Part shown: positions 47,763 through 57,526 of the stretch, piece after piece
How the letters are laid out: each line of letters starts with the position of its first letter
Position numbering within the stretch: position 1 is the first letter of the stretch
Assembly: GCF_003335045.1 (NCBI RefSeq)
Contig: NZ_QOZG01000001.1
Coordinates: forward strand, 1-64,000
Direction: 5' to 3'
DNA from: Paramesorhizobium salinisoli
GTDB lineage: Bacteria > Pseudomonadota > Alphaproteobacteria > Rhizobiales > Rhizobiaceae
DNA: 64,000 nt
The notes under the pieces: model-generated
The model's input: only the letters and a program-made list of their open reading frames with translations
What the model was told of the DNA's origin: nothing
Database searches by the model: none
Translations under genes and position numbers: made by a program

Positions 47763-49151
47763 CTAGACCCGCTCGCCATTCACGATGCGATAGGTCGGCT
47801 GGTACATCGTCACGAGTTCCTCGGCTGCTGTCGGATGCACCGCCATGGTGCGGTCGAAATCGTCCTTCGTCGCTCCGGCCTTGAGTGCGATGCCCAGAAG
47901 CTGCGCCATTTCGCCAGCATCGGGCCCGAGAATATGCGCGCCCAGCACCCGGCGAGTCTGCCCATCGACCACCAGCTTCGTCAGCATCTTCTCCTGCCGC
48001 CCGGAAAGCGTGTTCTTCATCGGCCGGAAATGCGCGCGGTAGATCTCCACCTCGGGATATTTCTCGGCCGCTTCTTCCTCCGAAAGGCCTATCGTGCCGA
48101 TCTCCGGCTGCGAGAATACGGCGGTGGCGATGAGCTGATGATCCGGCTTGGTCGGATTGTTCTTGAATGCGGTTTGGAGGAAGCACATCGCTTCGTGGAT
48201 CGCGACCGGCGTCAGTTGCACCCGGTTGGTCACGTCGCCCACCGCCCATATGTGGGGAACATTGGTGCGCGAGAATTCATCGACGTGCACGGCGCCCAGA
48301 ATGTCGGTCTCCACGCCGGCCTTTTCCAGGCCGAGACCTTCCGTGTTGGGAATGCGTCCGAGCGCCAGCATCGCCTGGTCGACGAGCAGGATCTCTCCGC
48401 CTGAGAGCATGACGTCGAGCCTTCCATCGGTGCGCTGTGAGACGCGCTCGAACACTTCGCTGCACAATACCCGGATGCCCTTGGCCTCCATCGCCTCATG
48501 CAGGAGCCGGCGCAGATCACCATCAAAGCGCTGCAATATCTCAAGGCCGCGATAGACCAGGGTGGTCTCTACGCCGAGCCCGTGGAAGATATTGGCGAAC
48601 TCGACCGCGATATAGCCGCCGCCGGCGATGACGATCGACTTGGGCAGTTCGGCGAGATGGAATGCCTCGTTGGAGTTGATGCAGAGCTCATGCCCCGGCA
48701 GCGCCGCATGCGGATTGGGCCGCGCGCCTGTCGCGATCAGGATCTGCTCCGCAGTCACTCTTTTACGCGATGAAACGATCTCGATCGTATGCTCGTCCAC
48801 CAGCACGGCACGGCTGTCGAAAATCTCGACCTTCGAATTATCGAGCCCTTTGCGGTAAAGCCCCTCCAGCCTGTCGATTTCGCGGTCCTTGTTGGCGATC
48901 AGCGTCTGCCAGTCGAAGGATGTTTCTCCAACACTCCAGCCATAGCCGGCCGCGTCTTCGAAATGCTCGCTGAATTGTGAGGCATAGACGAACAGCTTCT
49001 TCGGCACGCAACCGCGGATGACGCAAGTGCCACCCATCCGGTACTCCTCGGCGAGCCCGACGCGTTTTCCCATGGCGCCGGCCAGCCGCCCGGCCCGCAC
49101 ACCGCCGGACCCGCCGCCGATGACAAAGAGATCATAATCGTAAGAAACCAT
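47763..49151 (-). CDS. gor: Glutathione-disulfide reductase
   Basis: A 462-residue FAD/NADPH enzyme starting MVSYDYDLFVIGGGSGGVRA. The redox-active pair is in MGGTCVIRGCVPKKL, the second dinucleotide site is VIAGGGYIAVEFANIFHGLG, and the C-terminal catalytic HP-x2-E is in MAVHPTAAEELVTMY. The I-R-G form of the redox motif is shared with cyanobacterial and plant glutathione reductases. It keeps glutathione reduced, using NADPH, in the cytoplasm. Confidence 0.96.
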   Translation of the reverse strand: MVSYDYDLFVIGGGSGGVRAGRLAGAMGKRVGLAEEYRMGGTCVIRGCVPKKLFVYASQFSEHFEDAAGYGWSVGETSFDWQTLIANKDREIDRLEGLYRKGLDNSKVEIFDSRAVLVDEHTIEIVSSRKRVTAEQILIATGARPNPHAALPGHELCINSNEAFHLAELPKSIVIAGGGYIAVEFANIFHGLGVETTLVYRGLEILQRFDGDLRRLLHEAMEAKGIRVLCSEVFERVSQRTDGRLDVMLSGGEILLVDQAMLALGRIPNTEGLGLEKAGVETDILGAVHVDEFSRTNVPHIWAVGDVTNRVQLTPVAIHEAMCFLQTAFKNNPTKPDHQLIATAVFSQPEIGTIGLSEEEAAEKYPEVEIYRAHFRPMKNTLSGRQEKMLTKLVVDGQTRRVLGAHILGPDAGEMAQLLGIALKAGATKDDFDRTMAVHPTAAEELVTMYQPTYRIVNGERV

Positions 49152-49215
49152 AGAAAACCCCGGATGATCGATGACCTAAGTGTTGAAGGCCTCACATACA
49201 GACTGCAACACGAAT

Positions 49216-49243
49216 TAAAAAGCCCGGCCTTAAGCCGGGCTTT
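49216..49243 (-). terminator. Terminator of the DUF2059 gene
   Basis: AAGCCCGGC (49220-49228) pairs with GCCGGGCTT (49234-49242). Read leftwards the hairpin is followed by a short U-tract (AAAAA at 49217-49221 on plus). It lies between the DUF2059 gene and the gor gene. Confidence 0.8.
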
Positions 49244-49266
49244 CAATGTCGCGTGAGCGAGCACTG

Positions 49267-49806
49267 TTATTGCTGCGGCTGAGCGGGCTGGGCCGGTTGA
49301 GCCGCGCCATCCTGCTGGGCGATAGCCTCGCCCACCGACTGGGCCAGGTCGCGCGCTATGCCGTTCTGCCAGATATTGGCCGCCTTCAGCACTTCGCGGG
49401 TCACGATCGGTCCCTCGGAGATCAGCTTCTTGCCCGCGGGCGAATCGTAAAAAGCCGAGATCGCCTTCAATTCCTCTTCCGAGAAGGATTTGGCATAGGC
49501 CCGCGCGGCTTCCGTCTCCAGATCAGCGCGGCGCGCGGCAAGCGCCAGCGCCTTCTCGTCGACGGTCTGGGTGATCACAGCCTCCAGGTTCGGATCCTTC
49601 TGGATCAACTCCGCCTTGAGCGCCTGTGCGGCGCGGGGCAGAATCGCGTCGAACTGCTCTGTAGCATCAATGGCCGCAATCGCCTGACGCGCAGCGGCCA
49701 GATGGGATTCGGAAATTTCCTGCGCCTGGGCTGCATGAATGCCTGCAATAACTGCGAGCGCTGCAAATGGTGCAATCAAACGGCGAAAGCCAGTTGCCTG
49801 GGTCAT
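49267..49806 (-). CDS. DUF2059-family exported protein
   Basis: A 179-residue protein with a signal peptide (MTQATGFRRLIAPFAALAVI to HAAQA) and an all-helical DUF2059 domain: ARQAIAAIDATEQFDAILPR, FSEEELKAISAFYDSPAGKK and EGPIVTREVL. It ends in an AQPAQPAQPQQ tail. The family is periplasmic with no proven function. It lies 7 bases after the rpiA stop, so the two share an operon. Confidence 0.9.
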   Translation of the reverse strand: MTQATGFRRLIAPFAALAVIAGIHAAQAQEISESHLAAARQAIAAIDATEQFDAILPRAAQALKAELIQKDPNLEAVITQTVDEKALALAARRADLETEAARAYAKSFSEEELKAISAFYDSPAGKKLISEGPIVTREVLKAANIWQNGIARDLAQSVGEAIAQQDGAAQPAQPAQPQQ

Positions 49807-49813
49807 ATGATCG

Positions 49814-50524
49814 TTACTCCGTTGTCTCTGGATTGGTCATTGTCCGGATACCGCCCGCGCCGGCGATAATCGCTGCACTGGCCAGCCCCAGGAAAAGTCC
49901 ATGCTCCACGACGCCTGGAATGGCGTGCAAAGCGTTGGATAAAGCTCTTGTATCGGGAATGCGGCCAAAAGATGCATCCAAAATATAATGCCCCCCATCG
50001 GTAATGAAGGGCTTCCCGTCCTCCTTTAACCGCAACGCGACGGGTCCCGCAAGACCGAGATCGGCCGCCGCCCTGGCGATGGCGACCTTTGTCGCGCCGA
50101 GGCCGAAAGGATTGACCTCGATAGGCAGCGCAAACTGCCCGAGCGTCTCGACAACTTTCGTCGCGTCAGCGATCACGATCATCTTTTCGGCTGCGGCAGC
50201 CACGATCTTTTCGCGCAGCAGCGCACCGCCCCCGCCCTTGATCAACGAGAGCGCGCCGTCCACCTCGTCAGTCCCGTCGATGGCGAGATCAAGCTCCGGC
50301 ACCTCGTCCAGCGTGGTCAGGGGAACGCCCAGTTCCCGGCACAAACGGGCGGTGCGTTCGGATGTCGCCACGCCAATGATGTTCAGGCCATTGGCCACCT
50401 TGTCGGCCAGAAGCCGCACGAACTCTTCCGCCGTCGAACCGGAGCCGATCCCGAGCCGCATGCCGTCACGCACATAGGTCAACGCTTCGGCCGCCGCGGC
50501 GATCTTCAGCTTGAGCGCATCCAT
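49814..50524 (-). CDS. rpiA: Ribose-5-phosphate isomerase A
   Basis: A 236-residue enzyme. ATG 50524 ([20 protein letters not shown]) follows GGGGGAG, so the seven upstream in-frame codons are excluded. Active-site segments [23 protein letters not shown] with the key aspartates, and [13 protein letters not shown] with the catalytic lysine region are present. It interconverts ribose 5-phosphate and ribulose 5-phosphate in the pentose phosphate pathway. Confidence 0.96.
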   Translation of the reverse strand: MDALKLKIAAAAEALTYVRDGMRLGIGSGSTAEEFVRLLADKVANGLNIIGVATSERTARLCRELGVPLTTLDEVPELDLAIDGTDEVDGALSLIKGGGGALLREKIVAAAAEKMIVIADATKVVETLGQFALPIEVNPFGLGATKVAIARAAADLGLAGPVALRLKEDGKPFITDGGHYILDASFGRIPDTRALSNALHAIPGVVEHGLFLGLASAAIIAGAGGIRTMTNPETTE

Positions 50525-50719
50525 CAACTCTCCCCCAAGTCCCATTCAAAATCTGCTTTTATGCCGATTACGGCCATTGGAAGCTGCATCTATCATGCGA
50601 ATGGAAATGCACAAAGCCTGTTTTGCGGCTTATTAAGCTGCGTACCCAAGCTATAACTTGAGCAACGGACGATGTTCCGCTAGGAATTGAATTCGATCCT
50701 CCTCATCCGGATTTCATCA

Positions 50720-51403
50720 ATGACAAAGCCCATTGTCGTGTTCGACCTAGACGGAACGCTGGTCGATACAGCTCCAGATCTGCTGGACAGCCTCAACCAC
50801 TGTCTGGCCCACGCAGGCATGGCGAAAGTCGACCCGGTGGCGTTGCGCCGTTTCGTCGGCCATGGGGCGCGGGTAATGATCGAACGCGCCTTCGAAGCGC
50901 AGAAAAATCTCCTGTCGCCCGAACAACTCGACTGGCTGGTCGGGCTCTTTCTGGAGCATTACAGCGCGAACATGCCCGGCCGCTCGCAGCTTTTCCTCGG
51001 CGCTCACGAGGCGATGCACCGCTTGACGGCTGCCGGCTATACGCTTGCCGTCTGCACCAACAAGTTCGAAGCGCTTTCCGTGAAACTCCTGACCGAACTT
51101 GGCCAGGCGGACCGTTTTGCCGCGATTTGCGGCGGCGATACGTTCAGCTTCCGCAAACCCGACCCGCGACACCTCATCGAAACGATCGGGCGCGCCGGTG
51201 GCGACCCGGACCGCGCTGTGATGGTTGGCGACAGCCGCACGGATATCGATACGGCCAAGGCAGCCGGCATCCCTGTCGTGGCGGTGGATTTCGGCTACAC
51301 GGACCAGCCGGTCCAGACATTCGATCCGAGCCGGGTCATTTCGCATTTCGACGAACTGACCCCCGACATGGTCCAGGACCTGATCATGGCGACGGCGATT
51401 TAA
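50720..51403 (+). CDS. gph: Phosphoglycolate phosphatase (HAD superfamily)
   Basis: A 227-residue HAD phosphatase. ATG 50720 (MTKPIVVFDLDGTLVDTAPD) is used; an upstream TTG at 50687 is less likely. Motif I FDLDGTLVDTA, motif II AVCTNK, motif III lysine in SFRKPDP and motif IV MVGDSRTD are complete, with an alpha-helical cap. Gph removes phosphate from 2-phosphoglycolate made during DNA repair or oxygenase activity. It is divergent from rpiA. Confidence 0.93.
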   Translation: MTKPIVVFDLDGTLVDTAPDLLDSLNHCLAHAGMAKVDPVALRRFVGHGARVMIERAFEAQKNLLSPEQLDWLVGLFLEHYSANMPGRSQLFLGAHEAMHRLTAAGYTLAVCTNKFEALSVKLLTELGQADRFAAICGGDTFSFRKPDPRHLIETIGRAGGDPDRAVMVGDSRTDIDTAKAAGIPVVAVDFGYTDQPVQTFDPSRVISHFDELTPDMVQDLIMATAI

Positions 51404-51452
51404 AGATCATCACCGGCTGGAAAATCCATCGGAAAGCTTTTAAGCTGGCGCA

Positions 51453-51710
51453 ATGCGCAACCGATTTTTTCAGATACTTTGCCTCGCAACCACAGCAGGC
51501 GCGATCAGCGCCAATATGTCGCTTGCCGAGGAAAACAAGACCCTGCCGGGCGTGAAAGCGCCCAAGCCGATCGTAACCGCCCCGCCTCCCGAACCCGATC
51601 AGATGACGGATCCGTCAAGCCCGAAGACGTTTAGGATCGGCAACACCGATGTGACGATCTCCGGCGCCATCACGGTCGATGTTGGCACATTCAAGTCGTC
51701 GAGACGGTGA
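51453..51710 (+). CDS. Small exported hypothetical protein
   Basis: An 85-residue protein with a signal peptide (MRNRFFQILCLATTAGAISA, cleaved near SLA-EE), a proline-rich middle (KAPKPIVTAPPPEPDQM), and a short C-terminal strand region (FRIGNTDVTISGAITVDVG). From memory, close relatives occur in brucellae and rhizobia as exported proteins without known function. A strong terminator follows at 51737-51768. Confidence 0.8.
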   Translation: MRNRFFQILCLATTAGAISANMSLAEENKTLPGVKAPKPIVTAPPPEPDQMTDPSSPKTFRIGNTDVTISGAITVDVGTFKSSRR

Positions 51711-51736
51711 GACTGCGTTTACTGAAAAGCACAATT

Positions 51737-51768
51737 AAAAAGCCCGGCATCGCTGCCGGGCTTTTTTT
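51737..51768. terminator. Bidirectional terminator between the small exported gene and hupB
   Basis: AGCCCGGCA (51741-51749) pairs with TGCCGGGCT (51754-51762), flanked by AAAAA before and TTTTTTT after, so it works on both strands for the two convergent genes. Confidence 0.92.
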
Positions 51769-51792
51769 AATTCTGCAATGATCAACAGACAA

Positions 51793-52068
51793 TCAGCCGT
51801 TGACCGCATCCTTCAGGCCTTTACCGGCCGAGAACTTCGGCACGTTGCGGGCCGGGATGGCGACTTCCTTGCCGGTCGACGGATTGCGGCCCGTCGAAGC
51901 GGCACGGTGCGAAACTGAGAAAACGCCGAAGCCCGGAAGACGGACATCGCCGCCTGCTTTCAGGGATCCGGTAACCAATTCAATGACGGCATCGACGGCC
52001 GAAGCGGCGTCGGTCTTCGTCAGACCGGCCTTTTCCGCAACCGCGGCGACCAATTCGTTCTTGTTCAT
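51793..52068 (-). CDS. hupB: DNA-binding protein HU
   Basis: A 91-residue HU protein starting MNKNELVAAVAEKAGLTKTD, with the DNA-binding arm containing GRNPSTGKEVAIPA and the FSAGKGLKDAV end. It bends and compacts DNA as a dimer. Placement between lon and a small exported gene is like other Hyphomicrobiales genomes, where hup lies beside lon. GTTC-rich upstream DNA gives no clear promoter. Confidence 0.97.
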   Translation of the reverse strand: MNKNELVAAVAEKAGLTKTDAASAVDAVIELVTGSLKAGGDVRLPGFGVFSVSHRAASTGRNPSTGKEVAIPARNVPKFSAGKGLKDAVNG

Positions 52069-52199
52069 AGGGGCATTTCCTTTCTCTCATTTGCCGGGAA
52101 CTTGCGACTCGGCCGGCACGCGCGGAGTTTATTCGAATCAGTCGGCAAACCAAGCCACGCAAGTCAAAAAAGCCCGGAAAACCGGGGTTAAACACAGAA

Positions 52200-52222
52200 A
52201 TGCCGGGCAAAATGCCCGGCAT
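52200..52222 (-). terminator. Hairpin after lon
   Basis: ATGCCGGGC (52200-52208) pairs exactly with GCCCGGCAT (52214-52222) around AAAAT. It lies 28 bases past the lon stop. Read leftwards it is followed by TTTCTG, a weak U-tract. Confidence 0.7.
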
Positions 52223-52250
52223 TATGTTCATTTAAGGCCGAAACTCGGTG

Positions 52251-54683
52251 TCAATGCGCTACTGAGGCAGCAGCATCGTCGTCCACCGCGCCCGCAACGG
52301 GCGTGACAGGCGTTGTCGGCTCGGTCCATTCGATAGGCTCAGGCATCCGCACCAGCGCGTGCCTGAGAACCTCTCCCGCACGCGACACCGGGATGATTTC
52401 AAGATTGTTCTTCACATTGTCCGGGATCTCCGCCAGGTCCTTGGCGTTCTCTTCCGGGATCAGAACTGTCTTGATGCCGCCGCGCAATGCAGCCAGAAGC
52501 TTCTCCTTCAACCCGCCGATCGGCAGCACCCTGCCCCTCAACGTGATCTCGCCGGTCATCGCCACATCCTTGCGGACAGGAATGCCGGTGAGGATCGAGA
52601 CGATGGCCGTCACCATGGCGACACCAGCCGATGGTCCGTCCTTCGGCGTAGCGCCTTCAGGGACGTGGACGTGGATGTCGCGTTTGTCGAACACCGGCGG
52701 CTCGATGCCGAAATCGACGGCCCGCGAGCGGACATAGGACGCCGCCGCCGAAATCGATTCCTTCATCACGTCGCGCAGATTGCCCGTCACCGTCATGCGG
52801 CCCTTGCCGGGCATCATGACGCCTTCGATGGTCAGCAATTCGCCGCCCACTTCCGTCCAGGCAAGTCCGGTAACGACGCCCAGTTGATCCTCGCCCTCGA
52901 TCTGGCCGAAGCGGAACTTCTGCACGCCCAGATAATCGGCAAGGTTGGCTTCTGTGACCTTCACCGCCTTCTTCTTGGTTTTCAGGATTTCGGTGACCGC
53001 CTTGCGCGCCAGCTTCATCAGCTCGCGCTCGAGGTTACGCACGCCAGCTTCCCGTGTATAATAGCGGATGATGTCGCGCAGCGCTCCCTCGCTGACGGAG
53101 AACTCCTTGGGCTGAAGCGCATGGTCGCGGATCGCCTTCGGCAGAAGATGCCGCTTGGAAATCTCGAGCTTCTCGTCCTCGGTATAGCCGGCGATACGGA
53201 TGATCTCCATGCGGTCCATCAGGGGCGCAGGGATGTTCAGCGTGTTCGCCGTCGTCACGAACATCACGCTCGAAAGATCGTATTCGACCTCCAGATAGTG
53301 GTCCATGAACGTCGAGTTCTGCTCGGGATCGAGAACCTCCAACAAGGCCGAAGACGGATCGCCGCGGAAATCCTGGCCCATCTTGTCGATCTCGTCGAGA
53401 AGGAACAGCGGGTTGGACTTCTTCGCCTTCTTCATCGACTGGATGACCTTGCCGGGCATCGAGCCGATATAGGTGCGGCGGTGACCACGGATCTCCGCCT
53501 CGTCGCGCACGCCGCCAAGAGACATGCGGACATATTCACGCCCCGTCGCCTTGGCGATCGAGCGGGCAAGCGAGGTCTTGCCGACGCCGGGAGGTCCGAC
53601 GAGGCAGAGGATCGGCCCCTTGATCTTGGTTGAGCGCGCCTGTACCGCGAGATATTCGACGATGCGCTCCTTCACCTTGTCGAGACCGTAATGCTCGGTA
53701 TCGAGCACCTCCTCGGCAAAGTTCAGATCCTGCTTGACCTTCGACTTCTTGCCCCACGGGATGGACAGGAGCCAGTCGAGATAGTTGCGAACCACCGTGG
53801 CTTCCGCCGACATCGGGCTCATGTTGCGCAGCTTCTTCAGCTCCGCATTCGCCTTTTCGCGCGCTTCCTTCGAAAGCTTGGTCTTGTTGATGCGCTCTTC
53901 CAGCTCGGCCGCCTCGTCGCGGCCGTCCTCGCCGTCGCCGAGCTCCTTCTGGATCGCCTTCATCTGCTCATTGAGATAATATTCGCGCTGCGTCTTCTCC
54001 ATCTGCCGCTTGACGCGGCTGCGGATGCGCTTTTCCACCTGAAGCACGGAAATCTCGGCTTCCATGAAGGAAAGCGCCTTTTCCAGCCGCTCCCGCACGG
54101 AAAGGATCGAAAGCATCTCCTGCTTTTCAGGTATCTTTATCGCCAGATGCGAGGCAACCGTATCGGCGAGCTTTGAATAATCCTCGATCTGGCTTGCGGC
54201 GCCCACGACCTCCGGGGAGATCTTCTTGTTGAGCTTCACATAATTCTCGAAGTCGGCGACCACCGAGCGGGCAAGCGCCTCGATCTCGACTGGATCCTCT
54301 TCCGGCTCTTCGAAAGCGGAAGCATGAGCTTCGTGATAATCCTCGCGATCGGTGAAACTCGTAATCTTCGCGCGCGCGATACCCTCGACCAGCACCTTGA
54401 CGGTACCATCGGGGAGCTTAAGGAGCTGCAGCACATTGGCAATCGTACCGATATCAAAGATGGCATCGGCTGCCGGATCATCGTCGGCTGCGTTCTTCTG
54501 CGTCGCAAGCAGGATCTGCTTGTCCACGCCCATGACTTCCTCGAGTGCGCGAATCGATTTTTCCCGTCCCACGAACAGCGGAACGATCATATGGGGGAAG
54601 ACCACGATGTCGCGCAACGGAAGGACGGCATAAAGCCCGTCATTACCGCCCGCAGGTGTCTTCTTTTCTATACCCGTCATCAT
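52251..54683 (-). CDS. lon: ATP-dependent protease Lon
   Basis: An 810-residue protease, close in length and sequence to Brucella Lon. ATG 54683 ([20 protein letters not shown]) follows AAAGGACTG. It has the N-terminal substrate domain ([19 protein letters not shown]), the AAA+ module with Walker [15 protein letters not shown] and Walker [13 protein letters not shown], and a protease domain with the catalytic Ser in [13 protein letters not shown] and Lys in [10 protein letters not shown]. It degrades misfolded and regulatory proteins in the cytoplasm. A CTTGAA-N17-CCAGAT heat-shock-like promoter lies 91 bases upstream. Confidence 0.98.
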   Translation of the reverse strand: MMTGIEKKTPAGGNDGLYAVLPLRDIVVFPHMIVPLFVGREKSIRALEEVMGVDKQILLATQKNAADDDPAADAIFDIGTIANVLQLLKLPDGTVKVLVEGIARAKITSFTDREDYHEAHASAFEEPEEDPVEIEALARSVVADFENYVKLNKKISPEVVGAASQIEDYSKLADTVASHLAIKIPEKQEMLSILSVRERLEKALSFMEAEISVLQVEKRIRSRVKRQMEKTQREYYLNEQMKAIQKELGDGEDGRDEAAELEERINKTKLSKEAREKANAELKKLRNMSPMSAEATVVRNYLDWLLSIPWGKKSKVKQDLNFAEEVLDTEHYGLDKVKERIVEYLAVQARSTKIKGPILCLVGPPGVGKTSLARSIAKATGREYVRMSLGGVRDEAEIRGHRRTYIGSMPGKVIQSMKKAKKSNPLFLLDEIDKMGQDFRGDPSSALLEVLDPEQNSTFMDHYLEVEYDLSSVMFVTTANTLNIPAPLMDRMEIIRIAGYTEDEKLEISKRHLLPKAIRDHALQPKEFSVSEGALRDIIRYYTREAGVRNLERELMKLARKAVTEILKTKKKAVKVTEANLADYLGVQKFRFGQIEGEDQLGVVTGLAWTEVGGELLTIEGVMMPGKGRMTVTGNLRDVMKESISAAASYVRSRAVDFGIEPPVFDKRDIHVHVPEGATPKDGPSAGVAMVTAIVSILTGIPVRKDVAMTGEITLRGRVLPIGGLKEKLLAALRGGIKTVLIPEENAKDLAEIPDNVKNNLEIIPVSRAGEVLRHALVRMPEPIEWTEPTTPVTPVAGAVDDDAAASVAH

Positions 54684-54773
54684 CAGTCCTTTCTCAGGCC
54701 GTTTGGCCGATTGCCATGTTTGTGCTCCCATGAACAGTCATCGGCAAGTCACAAACACGCATCAGTATCCGTT

Positions 54774-54802
54774 ATCTGGCGACCCGGACGTTTCGATTCA
54801 AG
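54774..54802 (-). promoter_or_regulatory. Candidate heat-shock (RpoH) promoter of lon
   Basis: On the minus strand CTTGAA (54802-54797), 17 bases, then CCAGAT (54779-54774), about 91 bases before the lon ATG. It is the same two boxes and same spacing as upstream of groES (7940-7968). Such repetition in two chaperone/protease genes supports a shared heat-shock sigma factor. The rest of 54684-55037 holds no gene that I can support. Confidence 0.65.
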
Positions 54803-55037
54803 CGTTGGAACAGAATCGTGAGGTCATCCTGCGCCGCCGCGGAACCAAGTGCAATCTCCGCCTGAATATCAGCCTTCTGCGGCCATTTATATACGCCTCA
54901 TTCTGGGGCGGCTTGTAGAATTGACGGCGAAAGGCAGGATTTCCAGACTTTTCCCCTCATCCTTTGCAAATTCCGCCCTTTCATGAAAAAGGGCCGCGTT
55001 GCGCAGCCCCCTCTCAATTTCCGGTTCTGGAAAGGCC

Positions 55038-56312
55038 TTACGCCGAGGCGTTGCCCTTTTCCTCCTGCCGCTCGGCATAGATATAAAGCGGCCGGGCATT
55101 GCCGTCCACCACATCGCCCGAGATCACCACTTCCTGCACGCCGTCGAGCGTCGGCAGGTCGAACATGGTGTCGAGAAGGATCTTTTCCATAATGGAGCGC
55201 AGGCCACGCGCGCCGGTCTTGCGTTCCACCGCCTTGTTGGCGATGGCGCGCAGCGCGTCCTCGTGGAACGACAGCTCGATATTCTCCATCTCGAAGAGAC
55301 GCTGATACTGCTTGACCAGCGCGTTCTTCGGTTCCGAGAGAATCTGCACCAGCGCATCGACATCCAGATCTTCAAGCGTCGCGATCACAGGCAAGCGCCC
55401 GACAAACTCCGGGATGAGCCCGAACTTCAGCAGGTCCTCCGGCTCCAGTTCGCGGAAGATCGCGCCGATGCGGCGATCGTCCGCCGCCTTGACGTTGGCA
55501 CCGAAGCCGATCGAGGTCTTTTCGCCGCGTGCCGAGATGATCTTGTCGAGCCCGGCAAACGCGCCGCCACAGATAAACAGGATGTTGGTCGTGTCCACCT
55601 GCAGGAATTCCTGCTGCGGATGCTTGCGTCCACCCTGCGGCGGAACGGAAGCGACCGTGCCTTCCATGATCTTCAGCAGCGCCTGCTGGACACCCTCGCC
55701 CGACACGTCGCGGGTAATCGACGGATTGTCCGACTTGCGGCTGATCTTGTCGACCTCGTCGATATAGACGATGCCGCGCTGCGCCCGCTCGACATTGTAA
55801 TCCGCCGACTGCAGCAGCTTCAGGATGATGTTCTCGACATCCTCGCCAACATACCCCGCTTCCGTCAGCGTCGTCGCATCGGCCATCGTGAATGGCACGT
55901 CGATGATGCGGGCGAGCGTCTGGGCGAGATAGGTCTTGCCGCAACCCGTCGGCCCGACGAGCAGGATATTCGACTTCGCCAGCTCGACTTCATTATTCTT
56001 CGACTGGTGCGCCAGCCGCTTGTAATGGTTGTGCACGGCGACGGAGAGAACCCGTTTCGCATGGTTCTGCCCGATGACGTAATCATCGAGCACGGCCATG
56101 ATCTCCTGCGGAGTGGGCACGCCTTCGCGCGACTTCACCATCGAGGATTTGTTTTCCTCGCGGATGATGTCCATGCAGAGCTCGACACACTCGTCACAGA
56201 TGAAGACGGTCGGGCCAGCAATCAGCTTGCGGACCTCGTGCTGGCTTTTTCCGCAAAACGAGCAATAGAGCGTATTCTTGGAATCGCCACCATTGTTGCT
56301 GACTTTGCTCAT
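55038..56312 (-). CDS. clpX: ATP-dependent Clp protease ATPase subunit ClpX
   Basis: A 424-residue unfoldase starting [20 protein letters not shown] behind AAAGGAAA. The N-terminal zinc domain has CSFCGKS and CDECVELC. The AAA+ part has Walker [16 protein letters not shown], pore loop [11 protein letters not shown], Walker [11 protein letters not shown] and the RKH loop in [11 protein letters not shown]. It unfolds tagged proteins and feeds them into ClpP, encoded 349 bases upstream on the same strand, the usual clpP-clpX-lon order. Confidence 0.98.
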   Translation of the reverse strand: MSKVSNNGGDSKNTLYCSFCGKSQHEVRKLIAGPTVFICDECVELCMDIIREENKSSMVKSREGVPTPQEIMAVLDDYVIGQNHAKRVLSVAVHNHYKRLAHQSKNNEVELAKSNILLVGPTGCGKTYLAQTLARIIDVPFTMADATTLTEAGYVGEDVENIILKLLQSADYNVERAQRGIVYIDEVDKISRKSDNPSITRDVSGEGVQQALLKIMEGTVASVPPQGGRKHPQQEFLQVDTTNILFICGGAFAGLDKIISARGEKTSIGFGANVKAADDRRIGAIFRELEPEDLLKFGLIPEFVGRLPVIATLEDLDVDALVQILSEPKNALVKQYQRLFEMENIELSFHEDALRAIANKAVERKTGARGLRSIMEKILLDTMFDLPTLDGVQEVVISGDVVDGNARPLYIYAERQEEKGNASA

Positions 56313-56661
56313 TGCAGTTTCCTTTCCCTACCGGCCGTATCGCCCTTCGACGATACCGCCGCAAATCTCATTGTTCCTAACCGACGTTCCCGACCGAAAA
56401 ACGACGAATTGCCGGAACAACCCTTTAGAAGCCACCTTTTCAGAACCACCGTCACGAAACAAACATAAAACCAGCAACGCGGCAATGAATTCAGTGCATT
56501 CCTCCAAGTTAGGCCTGTTAAAGCCAATAATCGCTTAACGTAGCGACTGCTGCGTCATCCACAAGCCCGAAGCCGGGCTGTTTTGTGACATAAAGGTCGC
56601 ACCCCCGATGCAGAACTGCGCATCGGGGAGCTCAATCGCCAGCTAGCTAACCCGGAACTGT
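56313..56661. other. Intergenic region between clpP and clpX
   Basis: This stretch of 349 bases has no supported gene. It holds the hairpin at 56603-56628 and a weaker AGCCCG/CGGGCT hairpin at 56564-56579, and must contain the clpX promoter if clpX is not only read from clpP. Confidence 0.5.
56603..56628 (-). terminator. Hairpin after clpP, possible attenuator
   Basis: CCCCGATGC (56603-56611) pairs with GCATCGGGG (56620-56628) across an 8-base loop, 33 bases past the clpP stop. There is no U-tract, so it may only reduce read-through into clpX. Confidence 0.4.
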
Positions 56662-57291
56662 CTATTTTGATCCGCCTTCGATCACTTCACGCGATTCGAT
56701 CACCGCATCGATCAAGCCGAAATCCTTCGATTCTTCAGCTGTCATGAAATGGTCGCGGTCCAGTGTGCGCTCAATCGTGTCATAATCACGACCGGTATGC
56801 TTGACATAGATCTCGTTGAGGCGGCGCTTCAGCTTGATGATATCCTGCGCATGACGTTCGATATCCGAGGCCTGGCCCTGGAACCCGCCGGAAGGCTGAT
56901 GCAGCATGATGCGCGCATTCGGCAGCGCATAACGCATGCCGGTTGCGCCCGCCGTCAGGAGAAGCGAGCCCATCGACGCCGCCTGCCCCATGCAGAGCGT
57001 GGAGACGGGCGGGCGGATGAACTGCATCGTGTCATAGATCGACATGCCTGAGGTCACCACGCCACCGGGCGAGTTGATGTACATGCTGATCTCCTTCTTC
57101 GGATTTTCCGATTCGAGAAACAGAAGCTGCGCGCAAACCAGCGACGCCATGCCGTCCTCGACCGGACCCGTAATGAAGATGATGCGTTCTTTAAGCAGAC
57201 GGGAAAAAATGTCATAGGCCCGCTCGCCGCGATTGGTCTGCTCGACGACCATCGGCACGAGGTTCATGGCTGTTTCGATGTGATCTCTCAT
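56662..57291 (-). CDS. clpP: ATP-dependent Clp protease proteolytic subunit ClpP
   Basis: A 209-residue serine protease starting [20 protein letters not shown] at ATG 57291 behind AGGGG; the frame is open further upstream but those residues do not fit the family. The catalytic triad is visible: Ser in [11 protein letters not shown], His in [12 protein letters not shown] and Asp in [10 protein letters not shown]. Fourteen copies form the degradation chamber used by ClpX and ClpA. It is divergent from the CLC transporter gene. Confidence 0.98.
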   Translation of the reverse strand: MRDHIETAMNLVPMVVEQTNRGERAYDIFSRLLKERIIFITGPVEDGMASLVCAQLLFLESENPKKEISMYINSPGGVVTSGMSIYDTMQFIRPPVSTLCMGQAASMGSLLLTAGATGMRYALPNARIMLHQPSGGFQGQASDIERHAQDIIKLKRRLNEIYVKHTGRDYDTIERTLDRDHFMTAEESKDFGLIDAVIESREVIEGGSK

Positions 57292-57377
57292 TTGGGCCCC
57301 TAAATCTGGAGATTGTATTTTGAATATCATGGGCCGCCATGCACCGGCCCATACGCTGGATTCGTCCTCGTTCCATA

Positions 57378-57406
57378 CATAAGGTGAGGCAACCCCCTTC
57401 CGCAAG
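57378..57406 (-). promoter_or_regulatory. Candidate promoter of clpP
   Basis: On the minus strand CTTGCG (57406-57401), 17 bases, then CTTATG (57383-57378), 87 bases before the clpP ATG. The CTTG core and 17-base spacing fit alphaproteobacterial sigma-70-like promoters, but the boxes are imperfect. Confidence 0.35.
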
Positions 57407-57526
57407 ATGGAGAAACCATCACCACCGATGTTACCGCAGCCAGCTGGACAATGCGGATCCGGTGAATACGCCGTCTATCGCGCGCGTTAATCAGTTAAGA
57501 CCTGAGGCCGACAGGTTGCTGTTGCC

